Shown piece by piece: positions 10,905 to 21,713 of a DNA stretch of 64,000 nt (position 1 is the first letter of the stretch; the number at the start of each line of letters is the position of its first letter). The DNA comes from Synanceia verrucosa. Its lineage: Eukaryota > Chordata > Actinopteri > Perciformes > Synanceiidae. The DNA is taken from positions 10,165,964-10,229,963 of the forward strand of contig CM056550.1 of NCBI GenBank assembly GCA_029721515.1, read 5' to 3'. The position numbers and the translations under genes are program-made. The notes beneath the pieces are model-generated. The model was not told the origin of the DNA. It worked only from the letters and a program-made list of their open reading frames with translations, and made no database searches.

Positions 10905-11041
10905 CAAAACAATGCCACAAAGGGGCCTTTTAAGGATGCCACAAAGTCTTTCTGACGATTTTTTTGGAGCTGTATTGATGTTTTTGGCTTTTTTGACATG
11001 CGATGACATTTTTTGTCAGTTTTCCCACCGTCAGTTGAAAA

Positions 11042-11159
11042 GCTTACAGCACCTGGTATTCCCAGGCGGTTTCCCATCCAAGTACTGACCAGGGCCGTCC
11101 GTGCTAAGCCTCCGAGATCAGACGAGATTGGGCATATGCAGGTTGGTGCGGCCGTACGG
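11042..11159 (-). rRNA. 5S rRNA unit 44
   Basis: About eight substitutions and a changed 5' end. Confidence 0.9.
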
Positions 11160-11297
11160 GAAGACAAAAGCCACAAAGGGGCCTTTTAAAGATGCCGCAA
11201 AGTCTTTCTGACGACTTTTTTGGAGCTGTATTGATGTTTTTGTCTTTTTTGAAATGCGATGACATTTTTTGGCAGTTTTCCCACCGCCAGTTGAAAA

Positions 11298-11405
11298 GCT
11301 TACAGCACCTGGTATTCCCAGGCGGTCTGCCATCCAAGTACTGACCAGGCCCGTCCGTGCTTAGCTTCCGAGATCAGACGTATGCAGGTTGGTGTGACTG
11401 GACGC
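11298..11405 (-). rRNA. 5S rRNA unit 45 (10-bp internal deletion)
   Basis: Same 10-bp deletion as units 21 and 34; the 5' end is also changed (GCGTCCAG). Confidence 0.85.
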
Positions 11406-11543
11406 CAAGACAAATGCCACAAAGGGGCCTTTTAAGGATGCTGCAAAGTCTTTCTGACGACTTTTTTGGAGCTGTATTGATGTTTTTGTCTTTTTTGACA
11501 TGCGATGACATTTTTTGGCAGTTTTCCCACCGCCAGTTGAAAA

Positions 11544-11661
11544 GCTTACAGCACCTGGTATTCCCAGGCGGTCTCCCATCCAAGTACTAACCAGGCCCGA
11601 CCGTGGTTAGCTTCCGAGATCAGACGAGATCGGGCGCATGCAGGTTGGTGTGGCCGTAAGC
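11544..11661 (-). rRNA. 5S rRNA unit 46
   Basis: Full length, four substitutions. Confidence 0.94.
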
Positions 11662-11797
11662 AAAGACAAACGACACAAAGGTGCCTTCTGAGGATGCTGC
11701 AAAGTCTTTCTGACGACTTTTTTTGAGCTGTATTGATGTTTTCGTCTTTTTGACATGGGAAGATATTTTTGTCAGTTTTCCCACCGTCAGTTGAAAA

Positions 11798-11915
11798 GCT
11801 TACAGCACTTGGTATTCCCAGGCTGTCTCCCATCCAACTACTGACCAGGCCTGACCGTGCTTAGCTTCCGAGATCAGACGAGATCGGGCGTATGCAGGTT
11901 GGTGTGGCCGTAAGC
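11798..11915 (-). rRNA. 5S rRNA unit 47
   Basis: Full length, five substitutions. Confidence 0.94.
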
Positions 11916-12043
11916 GAAGACAAAAGCCACAAAGGGGCCTTTTAAGGATGCCGCAAAGTCTTTCTGATGACTTTTTTGGAGATGTATTGATGTTTTTGTC
12001 TTTTATGACATGCGATGACATTTTTTCCACCGTCATCTGAAAA

Positions 12044-12161
12044 GCTTACAGCACCTGGTATTCCCAGGCGGTCTCCCATCCAAGTACTGACCAGGCCCGT
12101 CCGTGCTTCGCTTCAGAGATCAGACGAGATCGGGAGTATGCAGGTTGGTGTGGCCGTAAGT
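12044..12161 (-). rRNA. 5S rRNA unit 48
   Basis: Full length, four substitutions; same pattern as unit 30. Confidence 0.94.
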
Positions 12162-12299
12162 GAAGACAAAAGCCACAAAGGGGCCTTTTAAGGATGCCGC
12201 AAAGTCTTTCTGATGACTTTTTTGGAGCTGTATTGATGTTTTTGTCTTTTTTGGCATGCAATGACATTTTTTGGCAGTTTTCCCACCGTCACTTGAAAA

Positions 12300-12426
12300 G
12301 CTTACTGCACCTGGAGCACCTTTTATTCCCAGGCGGTATCCCATCCAAGTACTGACCAGACCCGACCGTGCTTAGCTTCCGAGATCAGACGAAATCTGGC
12401 CTATGCAGGTTGGTGTGGCCGAAAGC
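12300..12426 (-). rRNA. 5S rRNA unit 49 (about 10-bp insertion)
   Basis: A near-duplication of GAGCACCTTT near the 3' end lengthens the unit; several other substitutions. Confidence 0.85.
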
Positions 12427-12561
12427 AAAAAGAAAGGCCACAAAGGGGCCTTTTAAGGATGCCGCAAAGTCTTTCTGACGACTTTTTGGAGCTGTATATG
12501 ATGTTTTTGTCTTTTTGACATGCGATGACATTTTTGGCAGTTTTAAACCACAAGTTGAAAA

Positions 12562-12678
12562 GCTTACAGCACCTGGTATTCCCAGGCGGTCTTCCATCCA
12601 AGTACTGACCAGGCCCGTCCGTGCTTAGCTTCCGAGATCAGACGAGATCGGGTGTATGCAGGTTGGTGTGGCCGTAGC
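12562..12678 (-). rRNA. 5S rRNA unit 50
   Basis: Two substitutions and the one-base deletion at the 5' end seen in units 4 and 5. Confidence 0.94.
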
Positions 12679-12809
12679 GAAGACAAATGTCACAAAGGGG
12701 CCTTTTAAGGATGCCGCAAAGTCTTTCTGACGACTTTTTGGAGCTGTATTGTTTTTGTCTTTTTGACATGCGATGACATTTTTGGCAGTTTTCCCACCGT
12801 CAGTTGAAA

Positions 12810-12919
12810 GCTTACAGCACCTGGTATTCCCAGGCGGTCTCCCATCCAAGTACTGACCAGGCCCGTCCGCTTCAGAGATCAGACGAGATCGGGCGTATGC
12901 AGGTTGGTGTGGCCGTAGC
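12810..12919 (-). rRNA. 5S rRNA unit 51 (8-bp deletion in A-box region)
   Basis: About 7 bp are missing around nt 52-59, within the internal promoter, and the 5' end lacks a base. Probably inactive. Confidence 0.85.
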
Positions 12920-13040
12920 GAAATGTCACAAAGGGCCTTTAAGGATGCCGCAAAGTCTTTCTGACTTTTTGGAGCTGTATTGTTTTGTCTTTTTGACATG
13001 CGATGACATTTTTTGGCAGTTTTCCCACCGTCATTGAAAA

Positions 13041-13158
13041 GCTTACAGCACCTGGTATTCCCAGGCGGTCTCCCATCCAAGTACTGACCAGGCCCGACCG
13101 TGCTTAGCTTCCGAGATCAGACGAGATCGGGCGTATGCAGGTTGGTGTGGCCGTAAGC
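13041..13158 (-). rRNA. 5S rRNA unit 52
   Basis: Full length; one difference from the array consensus, which restores the usual vertebrate GGTCGGGCC-type base. Confidence 0.96.
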
Positions 13159-13295
13159 TAAGGCAAACGCCACAAAGGGGCCTTTTAAGGATGCCGCAAA
13201 GTCTTTCTGATGACTTTTTTAAGCTGTATTGATGTTTTTGTCTTTTTTGATATGCGATGACATTTTTTGTCAGTTTTCCCACCGTCAGTTGAAAA

Positions 13296-13413
13296 GCTTA
13301 CAGTACCTGGTATTCCCAGGCGGTCTTCCATCCAAGTACTCACCAGACCCGACCGTGCTTAGCTTCCGAGATCAGACGAGCTCGGGCATATGCAGGTTGG
13401 TGTGGCTGTAAGC
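13296..13413 (-). rRNA. 5S rRNA unit 53
   Basis: Full length, about seven substitutions. Confidence 0.93.
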
Positions 13414-13551
13414 GAAGAAAAATGCCAAATAGGGGCCTTTTAAGGATGCCGCAAAGTCTTTCTGACGACTTTTTTGGAGCGGTATTGATGTTTTTGTCTT
13501 TTTTGAGATGCGATGACATTTTTTGGCAGTTTTCCCACCGTCAGTTGAAAA

Positions 13552-13669
13552 GCTTACAGCACCTGCTCTTCCCAGGCGGTATCCCATCCAAGTACTGACC
13601 AGACCCGACCGTGCTTAGCTTCCGAGATCAGACGAGATCGGGCGTATGTAGGGTGGCGTGGCCGTAAGC
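13552..13669 (-). rRNA. 5S rRNA unit 54
   Basis: Full length; a 3' end variant (GAAGAGCAGG) shared with unit 55 disturbs the terminal stem region. Confidence 0.92.
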
Positions 13670-13808
13670 GAAGACAAACGCCACAAAGGGGCCTTTTAAG
13701 GATGCCGCAAAGTCTTTCTGACGACTTTCTTCGGAGCTGTATTAATGTTGTTGTCTTTTTTAACATGCGATGACATTTTTTGTCAGTTTTCCCACCGTCA
13801 GTTGAAAA

Positions 13809-13926
13809 GCTTACAGCACCTGCTCTTCCCAGGCGGTATCCCATCCAAGTACTGACCAGACCCGACCGTGCTTAGCTTCCGAGATCAGACGAAATCTGGC
13901 GTATGCAGGTTGGTGTGGCCGAAAGC
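13809..13926 (-). rRNA. 5S rRNA unit 55
   Basis: Full length, about eight substitutions; shares the 3' variant with unit 54. Confidence 0.91.
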
Positions 13927-14056
13927 AAAAAGAAAGGCCACAAAGGGGCCTTTTAAGGATGCCGCAAAGTCTTTTTGACCCGTCCAAAATGTTGATGTTT
14001 TTGTCTTTTTTGACATGCGATGACATTTTTTGGCAGTTTTAAACCACAAGGTCAAA

Positions 14057-14174
14057 GCTTGCAGCACCTGGTATTCCCAGGTGGTCTTCCATCCAAGTAA
14101 CGACCAGGGCGGACCGTGCTTAGCTTCCGAAATCAAACGAGATGGGGTGTATGCAGGTTGACGTGGCCGAAAGC
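14057..14174 (-). rRNA. 5S rRNA unit 56 (diverged, array edge)
   Basis: Still full length but with more than ten substitutions; a likely pseudogene at the array boundary. Confidence 0.88.
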
Positions 14175-14313
14175 AAAGAGAAGCGCCACAAAGGTGCCTT
14201 CTAAGGATGCCGCAAAGTCTTTCTGACGATTTTTGTGGACCTGTCCGAAATGTTGATGTTTTTGTCTTTTTTGACATGACATTTTTTGGCAGTTTTCAAC
14301 TGTAAAGTCAAAA

Positions 14314-14330
14314 GCTGACAGCACCTGGTA
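14314..14330 (-). pseudogene. 5S rRNA 3' fragment at array end
   Basis: The last 17 bp of a 5S gene, then an abrupt switch at about 14331 to unrelated repeat sequence. This marks an insertion or recombination boundary. Confidence 0.8.
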
Positions 14331-15888
14331 TGGGGAGGGACCAGTGGTCACACCCCACTGGACCTTCAAAAAAGATCATAAAAAGCCTCAGCTGGTCTGA
14401 GCACTCGCTATTCTTCTTCAGTCCTTCAGCCAGTCAAGTTCTGGTCTTCATCCTCTCCACTGCATCTCTGTTCTCACTCTCCCACATGCTGGGAGGCGGA
14501 GGGAAACAATGATGACCCAGAGACAGAGACATGCTGTCCCACCGCAGGTCCAACGCCTCATGGCATGAAGAGCAACCTCTCCAGAATCTTCAACCTGCTC
14601 CAGATATGACTGAAAGACTCTGAATGCTGCTTGTGAATGGCCTCCTCAGGACCCAGCACCTCATGGCATGAAGAACAGCCGATCCAGAACCTTCCAACTC
14701 TGCATCCTGCCTCAAGACCATCTTGTCTCCTCTGTCTACTCCTTTGACCTGAAAATGTGAGCCAGCTCCTCTGCTCAGACACAGTCTGCAGAAAATGACT
14801 GCAGCCATCATGAAGAAACTTAAAAGAAGAAAAAGACTGTCGGTCGACACGTTGGTGTGAATCCAGCTGACCTCCCCCACCAACAAAGAGGGGGAGAATT
14901 GAAGCAAGGGCACAGAGACTATGCTGTGAAGAGGAGAGACAGACAGAGAGAGACTGAGATGGAGCCATGTCAACCAGAGATGTTCAGAGACGACCAAAGA
15001 TGTCCAGAGCTGTCCAGAACTGTCCCGAGATGACCAAAGGTTTTCAGAACTCCCCAGACATGTCCAGAGCTGTCCAGAGATGTCCACCGATGCCCGAAAG
15101 AGCCACTGGTGAAGTTCAAGCCGAAGTCGCCTGCAGAGATCCTGCAGATCCAGACAGAACCTGCAGCCACTCCTCACTCCTATCCATCCAGGAACGGTGA
15201 TATACTGCATGTACATCTTACAGATATTAAAGAGTTTGATGATTAGACGCTAAATTAAATGGCCTGAATTTAGGGCTTAATCCAGCAAACTGAATAATAT
15301 TTGGTAAGATATCAATAAAATGCTAAACCAATTCTGAATAGTAAATTACTCACAATCTTCTCTGATGCCTCTCAAACTCTCAACTGCTGAACGCCACCAA
15401 ACCTAAACCAAATTTTGTTAACAGCCTAATTCTTAATTTGGTCTAAATAACCACCACTGAATTAAACTGGTCACATTGAATTAATTAATCATTCATTCCG
15501 TTTTGTCACAATGAGTCAATCCTATGTTTTCACCATCAATCTTCCTCTGTTCTAGTTTTTATTTTCTATTTTATTATTTCTGTTAGTAGCCTGGTCATTG
15601 AGTTTGTCAAACTAATACTTTTTTATTCGTTATTTTCTTTTACAGTAGTAGTCTGGTTACAGTTTGTCAAATAAACATCTCATTTATCAAGAACTTGGTT
15701 ATTTGATTTGTTTGTGTATATGAAGCAACTGAATCACTGTACACTAGGTCAAGAACTCTGTAGCACCCTGAGATTACGGGACTATTAATTAATGTCAAAT
15801 TCACAAGTTTTCCCTGTTTTAGCAAAACTGGCTGGCGCCCTAATTTGATATTAATTAATGATTGACCTGCTCTACACTATTTATGCTT
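14331..15888 (+). repeat. Unassigned dispersed repeat, copy 1
   Basis: From the motif at 14848 (CTGTCGGTCGACACGTTGG) to about 15888 this matches, by eye at roughly 90%, the reverse complement of about 36470-37738. It contains a variable run of 12-13 bp repeats of the type GATGTCCAGAGCT at 14980-15090 and an AT-rich right half. The left part (14331-14830) has a TATA-like ATAAAAAG followed by pyrimidine-rich sequence, which could be an LTR or promoter. I see no coding domain. It may be a non-autonomous LTR-type element. It joins the 5S fragment on the left and cuts the RT of the Gmr1-like element on the right. Confidence 0.75.
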
Positions 15889-15890
15889 CA

Positions 15891-16200
15891 CAGTCCTCCA
15901 TGCATGGCAAGGGAAATGAGCCTGGCACAGTCACAACATTAACCTTATGAAAGTCTGTGCAGAAGCGAGAAGTGCCATCAGGCTTGGGGGCCAGCAGGCA
16001 TGGGGAACTCCAGCGACCGTGACTGGGCTTAGCCAAACCGTTTACCAATAGAAAGTCAGCTTCCTTTTATTATCTCCCGTTTGCCCATTGGACAGCGGTA
16101 AGCATGTTGCTTAATGAAAGATGCAGACCCAACATCAATATCATGCTGCAACACATGGGTCCATAAGGGCGCGCCACTGAACAGTGTCGGAAAGGAGGAA
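15891..16200 (-). pseudogene. Reverse transcriptase N-terminal fragment of Gmr1-like element
   Basis: Minus-strand translation gives a linker containing IDVGSASFIKQHAYRCPMGK, then WSSPCLLAPKPDG and RFCTDFHKVN, the first motifs of a Ty3/gypsy RT. The frame ends at a break near 15890 just after FPLPCMEDC, where the unassigned repeat begins. The YxDD palm motif is therefore missing. Some frame breaks lie upstream. It follows the integrase with no intervening protease or gag, which fixes the domain order. It cannot encode a working enzyme. Confidence 0.85.
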
Positions 16201-16511
16201 AGCAGCTCAATTACATCTCCATGATGATATGCATGTAAATAAGAGAGTTGCGACTCTGTTAGATAGGAACTCTGAGTTCAACAACCTCCCACTCTGCTGA
16301 CTATCAGTAAGCATCACCAGTCCATCATCTTGTGAAGCCTCAGTACATGCCAACAAAATGGGACTGTTAACAGGGCAACAGGCTCGGAGTCATTCCATGT
16401 CTCCCTGATCCTCATTCCTGGAATGGTAGGGCTTCAGTATGTTAACATGACACAACCTGTTTTTTTCTTCTTCTCTCGGGAGTGTGAATAATATAGTCAG
16501 TGTCAGACACC

Positions 16512-17903
16512 TTACTTTACCACATAAGGTCCTGAGAAGCGGGCAGAGAGGGCAGAGCCAGACACAGGAAGAAGAACCAATACTTGGTTGCCAGGCTGAA
16601 ACTGCCAGTCTACTGCTCTCTTGTCAAACCGCCTCTTCATATTACCTTGAGCAGAAGAGAGAGCTTCTCTTGCCAAACCTGAGGCACTATGTAACTGCTC
16701 CTTACACTTGGTGACGAAGTCCAACACGTTAGTCACTGTGTTCGACTTAGACATGAACTGTTCCTTCAGTACTTTTAAAGGGCCACGTACACTATGACCA
16801 AAGCCAAGTTCAGCTGGGCTGAACCCAAGGGACTCCTGCTTAGCTTCACAGATGGCAAAAGAACAAAAGGCACCCCCTCATCCCAGTCCTTCCCAGTATC
16901 GTGGCAGTACTTGCGCAGCATCGATTTCAGAGTCTGATGCCACCGTTCAAGAGCACCTTGTGACTCTGCATGATATGCACTTGATACTGAGACACTCCTA
17001 ATGATTTCAAAGTCTGTGCAAAGATCTTTGACAGAAAGTTTGCTCCTTGGTCTGTCTGCACCACTTTTAGAAGTCCAAAGGTGGTAAAGAACTCAATTAG
17101 TGCCTTAGTGACAGTCGGAGCAGTGATCTTTCTCAGCGGAATTGCCTCAGGGAACCGAGTGGAGGCACACATAGTGGTTATTAGGAACTGGTTACCTGCC
17201 TGTGCTCGAGGCAATGGGCCCACACAGTCAACAATGACACGTTCAAAAGGTGCTCCGCACGTAGGTATGGGATGCAGTGGAGCTGGGGGAACTACCTGAT
17301 TAGGCTTCCCTACCACTTGGCAAGTGCGACAGGTTTTTGCAGAAACATGCCACATCCGCTTTCAATCCAGGCTAAAAGAAGTGTTTCAGGATTCGGTCAT
17401 GGTTTTAGTGACCCCCAGATGGCCTGACCACACATTTGCATGTGCCAACTCCAATATTTTCTGTCTGAGACTGTTTGGGACAACTATCTGTTAAATAGTA
17501 CTCCCATCTTCACCAGCATGTGCTTTGAGCCCCATTTGCGCATAAGCACACCCTGGTCTACCAGATATGATTGGTTCTCGCCACATCCACTACCCGCAGT
17601 AGCTGCAGCAAAACACTTTACCAGAGATGAGTTGTCTTCTTGGGCCTCAATCAAAGCATCGTGAGTAATAGGAAAGGGTACACTGGAGGTAGCATCTGAC
17701 CTCTCAACCTTCCTGGAGTCATGGTTGACCACATTCCCAGCAGGGGGCAACCTGTCCCCAGACAAAACAGAAGCAAACAGCGAGTCAGCCAGATCCACAG
17801 CTTCAGCCTGCCTACGTGCTTGCGCCCGTGTCAGACAACTGGCTGTCAACACCTGATGATGCTGAGTGGCTAACTCATCAGGTTTGGACAACAGGAACGT
17901 CAA
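16512..17903 (-). pseudogene. Integrase region of Gmr1-like element
   Basis: Three frame-shifted pieces form one integrase. 17484-17903 is the linker after the protease and a pre-integrase region. 16927-17355 holds the HHCC-type zinc remnant (CRTCQVVGK) and the catalytic core with VDCVGPLP and QTDQGANF. 16512-16754 is the C-terminal part, with a basic FDKRAVDWQFQPGNQVLVLLP module before FSGPYVV. The integrase inserts element cDNA into the genome. The third catalytic residue lies in a broken stretch near 16900. It sits between protease (18246 side) and RT (16200 side). Confidence 0.85.
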
Positions 17904-18246
17904 CTACCTCGGGGGTAGGATACACCTTCCCCCCAGCAATATCATTTCCCATTATAAAGTCCACACCGCTAATTGGGAAACATGGCAGGAGAGCTACTGG
18001 AAAGATTCCAGTCTTTAGCTTGGAGTTCAATTGCACTTGATGGAGAGGTGCAGGCACAAAACTCATTCCAATACCTCTGACCACAGAACTGCTGTTACAA
18101 TAAGAGTCTGCACTTAAGGGCAGGGTACTAGATTGGATAAAAGACAGATCTCCCAGTATCCCGTAACACTGGAATAGGACGCTGGTTCTCCAGCTTTCCG
18201 GTAAGAGACATAAAGGTATGAAAGATGAATGGTTTGAAACACTCAC
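17878..18246 (-). pseudogene. Protease domain of Gmr1-like element (frameshifted)
   Basis: The aspartic protease active site (RPIPVLRDTG) is at the end of the preceding gag frame, near 18130-18190. The rest of the fold continues in this frame with CFPISGVDFIMGNDIAGGKV. A frameshift just after the DTG separates them. In the family it cuts the gag-pol polyprotein. It runs into the linker leading to integrase. Confidence 0.75.
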
Positions 18247-19558
18247 CAGGTTCCTTAAGAGAAGGTGAATGTACCACAGTGTACTCAGTTACCATTTTGA
18301 TCAACCCAACATCTTTAGTTTGTTTTGTTGTGGTTGCCTGTTTCCGCTTAAGGATTTGACAGTCTGAGATGATATGACCGGGCTTGTGACAAAAGAAGCA
18401 TTGCTTCTCTGTCTTTCCACCTGGTGCACATGTCGGAGGAACAGACTCACCACCTGATTTCAGAGAGATAGACACAGGCATGTCTCGCTTTATGAAGGCC
18501 ATCTGATGAGTGAGGGCAAACTCATCAGCTGAGGAGGCAGCCTGCTGCAGAGTGGTGACTTTCTGCTCATTTAAATAAGTGACAGTTTTCTCAGTTACAC
18601 AATTTCTTAATTCTTCCACAAGAATAAGTTCACGCAGAGAAGCAAAAACACTTACTTTAACTGCAGCACACCACCGATCAGACAAGACACCTTTCTCCCT
18701 TGCAAAATCTTTAAATGACTGATCTGAGGCTTTTCTGAGATTCCTAAATCGCTGCCTGTAAGCTTCAGGCACTAGCTCATATGTCTGCAGAACCACAGCC
18801 TTAACCTTTTCATAAATGAGACTGTCTCCTATCAACAGAGATGAGCAAGCCTCTTGCGCTCTACCCATTAACTTGCACTGCAACAGTATAGCCCATACAT
18901 CAGTTGGCCAGTGCAAAGCAGTAGCGACACGTTCAAATGCAGCAAAGTAAGACTCGACCTCAGATTCTCGGAAGACAGGAACCAGGGAAATGTGCTTGCT
19001 AACATCAAAGGTGAGAGTTGAGTCAGCAGGGGCACCACACCAAAGGTGGCGGGGCTAGTGGCCTCACTTCTCTGTAGCTCCAATTGGCGCATCTTAACAG
19101 CAGTGTCAGCCTCTAACCTTTTCAGCTCCAACTCCCTTTGAAGGCTCCACTCACATTCCTCCCTCTCCCTCTCCAACTGCAGACAAGCCAGTCGCACCTT
19201 TAACCAGGCGTCAGCTCTAGTACCAGGAGAAGAGGAATCTCCAGATAATGGGTCAAAAGGAGTAAGTGTAAACACCTTCTCCTCCCGTTTTTGTACATGA
19301 GGGGTCACAAGAGAAGCACTGGTCGCCGCAGCACCTGATGGTCACATCCCCAACTGGGTGATCGTCTGCACCATCACTCCCCTCCATACCAGAAACATTT
19401 GCAAGCAGTCCCTCGGGGGCTGGCAGGACTAACAAACCCTGGCTATCTAAGCCATCTATGACCAAAGACTTCAGGTCAGGTTTACGGAGAGAGGTTGAGA
19501 CTGAAATGCCATAATGTTCAGCAACAGCAAGCAAATGAGACTTCCTACACCTATCCAA
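18128..19558 (-). pseudogene. gag of Gmr1-like element (SCAN-like capsid, CCHC zinc knuckle)
   Basis: Three pieces in different frames. 19253-19558 is the N-terminus (starts DRCRKSHLLAVAEHYGI; its ATG is lost at the LINE junction). 18868-19308 is a charged, coiled-coil-like stretch rich in Glu, Arg and Leu. 18128-18916 has the capsid region with RAQEACSSL and VPEAYRQRFRNLRK, resembling a SCAN domain, followed by a zinc knuckle CFFCHKPGHIISDC of CX2CX4HX4C type. Gag forms the particle and binds element RNA through the knuckle. Frameshifts near 19270 and 18990 make it a pseudogene. Confidence 0.85.
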
Positions 19559-21713
19559 GATAAGATAAGATAAGATAAACCTTTATTTGTCTCACAATGG
19601 AGAAATTTTCAGCTTACAGCAGCAAGACAGAACAGACTGCAGAAAAGAAATCAACACACACACACAATATAAAATATTAAGAAAAAACTTAACTGGTCAC
19701 AGTACAGGATAAGAAATTAAACTGTTCACAGTAATGGATAATATATGCATACATCCATCAATGCTTAAACCTATATATATAATATACATACATACACACA
19801 ATATATGTGCACATCAATATATATATATATATATACATCCATATACACAGGCATAGGCATAATGACAGATGTAGCAGATGAAAAGTGGCTGTGCTGTTTG
19901 AGTGATTAAGAGTTCAGACATGAAGGTTAAACAGTCTGACAGCAGCAGGCAGGAACGAGCGGCGGTACCTCTCCTTCCTACAGCGAGGGTGGAGCAGTCT
20001 CTGGCTGAAGGAGCTGCCCAGTGCTGTCAGAGTGCCCTGGAGGGGGTGGGAGGGTCTGTCCAGCATAGCTGTTAGCTTAGCTAACATCCTCCTGTTGCCC
20101 ACCTCCTCCAGAGTGTCCAGGGAGCAGCCCAGGACAGAGCTGGCCCTCCTGACCAGCCTGTCCAGTCTCTCTCGGTCCCAGGCTGAGATGCTGCCTGACC
20201 AGCATACTCCATAGAACTCCATAAAAATGGCTGAGGCCACCACAGAGTCGTAGAAGGTCTTAAGGAGTGTCCCTGAACTCCAAAAGACCTGAGTCTCCTC
20301 AGCAGGAAGAGCCGGCTCTGCCCCTTCCTGAACAGAGCATCCGTGTTGTCTGCCCAGTCCAGTTTATTGTTCAGATGAACACCCGATACTTATAATTGGT
20401 CACCCTCTCTATGTCCGTACCCTGGATGTTCATCAGTGCAGGTGGAGAATGTTGTTTCCTACAGAAGTCCACCACCAGCTCCTTGGTTTTCCCAGGGTTG
20501 AGCTGGAGGTGGTTCTGCAGGCACCAGTCCACAAAGTCCCGCGTCAGTCCCCTGTACTCCCGATCATCTCCATCAGTAATGAGACCAACGATCGCAGAGT
20601 CATCTGAGAACTTCTGCAGGTGGCAGGTTGGGGAGCTGTAAGTGAAGTCCGAGGTGTAGAGGGTGAACAGAAATGGAGCCAGGACAGTTCCCTTCGGTGC
20701 CCGGTGCTGCAGAGAAGCATGTCTGACACACAGCTCTGTGCCCTCACATACTGTGGCCGGTTTGTGAGGTAGTCTGTAATCCATGTGGTGAGGTGGTGGT
20801 CCACTCCGGCATGCTGCAGCTTGTCCCCCAGCAGGATGGGCTGGATGGTGTTGAAGGCACTGGAGAAATCAAAGAACATGATCCTCACAGTGCTCCCAGC
20901 CTTCTCCAGGTGTGACAGCGATGAGTGGAGGAGGTAGATGATGGCGTCCTCCACGCCGATGCCGGGCTGGTAGGCAAACTGCAGCGGGTCGAAGGATGAG
21001 CTCACTAGCAGCCGCAGGTGGACGAGGACAAGTCTCTCCAGAGTCTTCATCAGATGAGACGTCAGCGCCACCGGCCTGTAGCTGTTGAGCTCCTTCGGGT
21101 GGGGGGTCTTGGGCACAGGGACAAGGCAGGATGTTTTCCACAGTTGTGGGACTCTGCCCAGCTTCAGGCTCAGGTTGAACATGTGGTGGACAATGTCACA
21201 CAGCTGGTCAGAGCAGGTCCTTAGGAGCCGGGTGCTGATGTGGTCCGGACCTGCTGCCTTCCTCACCTTCATCTTCCTCAGCTGGTTCCTCACCTGCACA
21301 GCAGTAACAGACAGACAGGAGCCGGGATGAGGAGGCAGACTGGGGGTTGGAGGTGGGGGGTTGACTGAGAGGGCAGTCATCTGATGTTGGGAGCCAGTCG
21401 TCAGAGGAGGGGACAAGGGGGGGTCCACAGTAGGGGGAGGTAGTAGGGGCTGCTGCAGGGGGCTGGTTGGGGGAAGGGGCCTGATCAAACCAGTTAAAAA
21501 CAGTTAAAAAAGCCTTCTTCTTCTTCTTCTCCTTCAGGAGGGCCTTTATGTCAGGAGTAATCCATGGTTTGTTGTTGGAGAAACACCGAACATTCCTGGT
21601 GGGTACGGTGTTCTCCTCACAGAAGTTTATGTAGTCCGTAATGGTGTCAGTGAGTGAGTCAATGTCCTCCCCATGCTCCTCACTGAAGAGCTCCCACATG
21701 GTGGGAGAAATCA
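19557..21713 (-). mobile_element. Rex1/CR1-type LINE copy A (5'-truncated)
   Basis: The 3' end at 19557 is a short (AAGAT)n repeat, as in CR1/L2/Rex1-type elements. The 14-bp sequence GACTTCCTACACCT flanks the copy at 19539-19552 and 21714-21727 and is a good target duplication. The body holds RT and the linker after the endonuclease and is truncated upstream at about 21700. It lies at the 5' edge of the Gmr1-like gag, immediately next to the 3' end of LINE copy B. Confidence 0.85.
19914..21699 (-). pseudogene. ORF2 RT region of LINE copy A
   Basis: Pieces at 20544-21488, 20371-20784 and 19914-20243 form one non-LTR RT. Visible are KAAGPDHISTRLL, LNSYRPVALTSHLMKTLERL, FFDFSSAFNTIQP (motif A) and LQKFSDDSAIVG (the F-S-DD form of the YxDD motif). 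The C-terminal part reads LVRRASSVLGCSLDTLEEVG. It is the reverse transcriptase that copies LINE RNA at the target site. Several single-base frameshifts break it, and the endonuclease part is absent through truncation. Confidence 0.85.

Larger units (their letters stand above)
1..14330 (-). repeat. 5S rDNA tandem array (56 complete units plus two edge fragments)
   Basis: A head-to-tail array in which each unit of about 247-260 bp has a 118-bp 5S coding region on the minus strand and a spacer of about 135 bp. The coding part is recognised by the vertebrate 5S ends and the internal control region, including the C-box TGGATGGGAGACCGC read on minus. Spacers are nearly uniform and carry a TATA-like CCTTAAAAGG before each gene and a T-run after most genes. 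Units in the first 8 kb are close to identical. Those after about 8.5 kb vary more, and the last ones (12300-14330) are the most diverged. Many open frames cross the array but they are accidental. Confidence 0.98.

Noticed and set aside
1..14330. CRISPR-like regular repeats
   Set aside because: Repeat and spacer are both nearly identical between units and the repeats are 5S rRNA genes; this is rDNA in a vertebrate genome.
162..14369. Dozens of open frames of 60-150 codons across the 5S array, with repeated peptides such as MGDRLGIPGAVSFST
   Set aside because: They are translations of 5S coding and spacer sequence repeated every unit; the peptide similarity follows from DNA repetition, not from protein selection.
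14558..15216. Frames of 136 and 208 codons on minus in repeat copy 1
   Set aside because: Composition follows CT-rich and 12-13 bp repeat DNA; the second copy of the repeat does not keep these frames.
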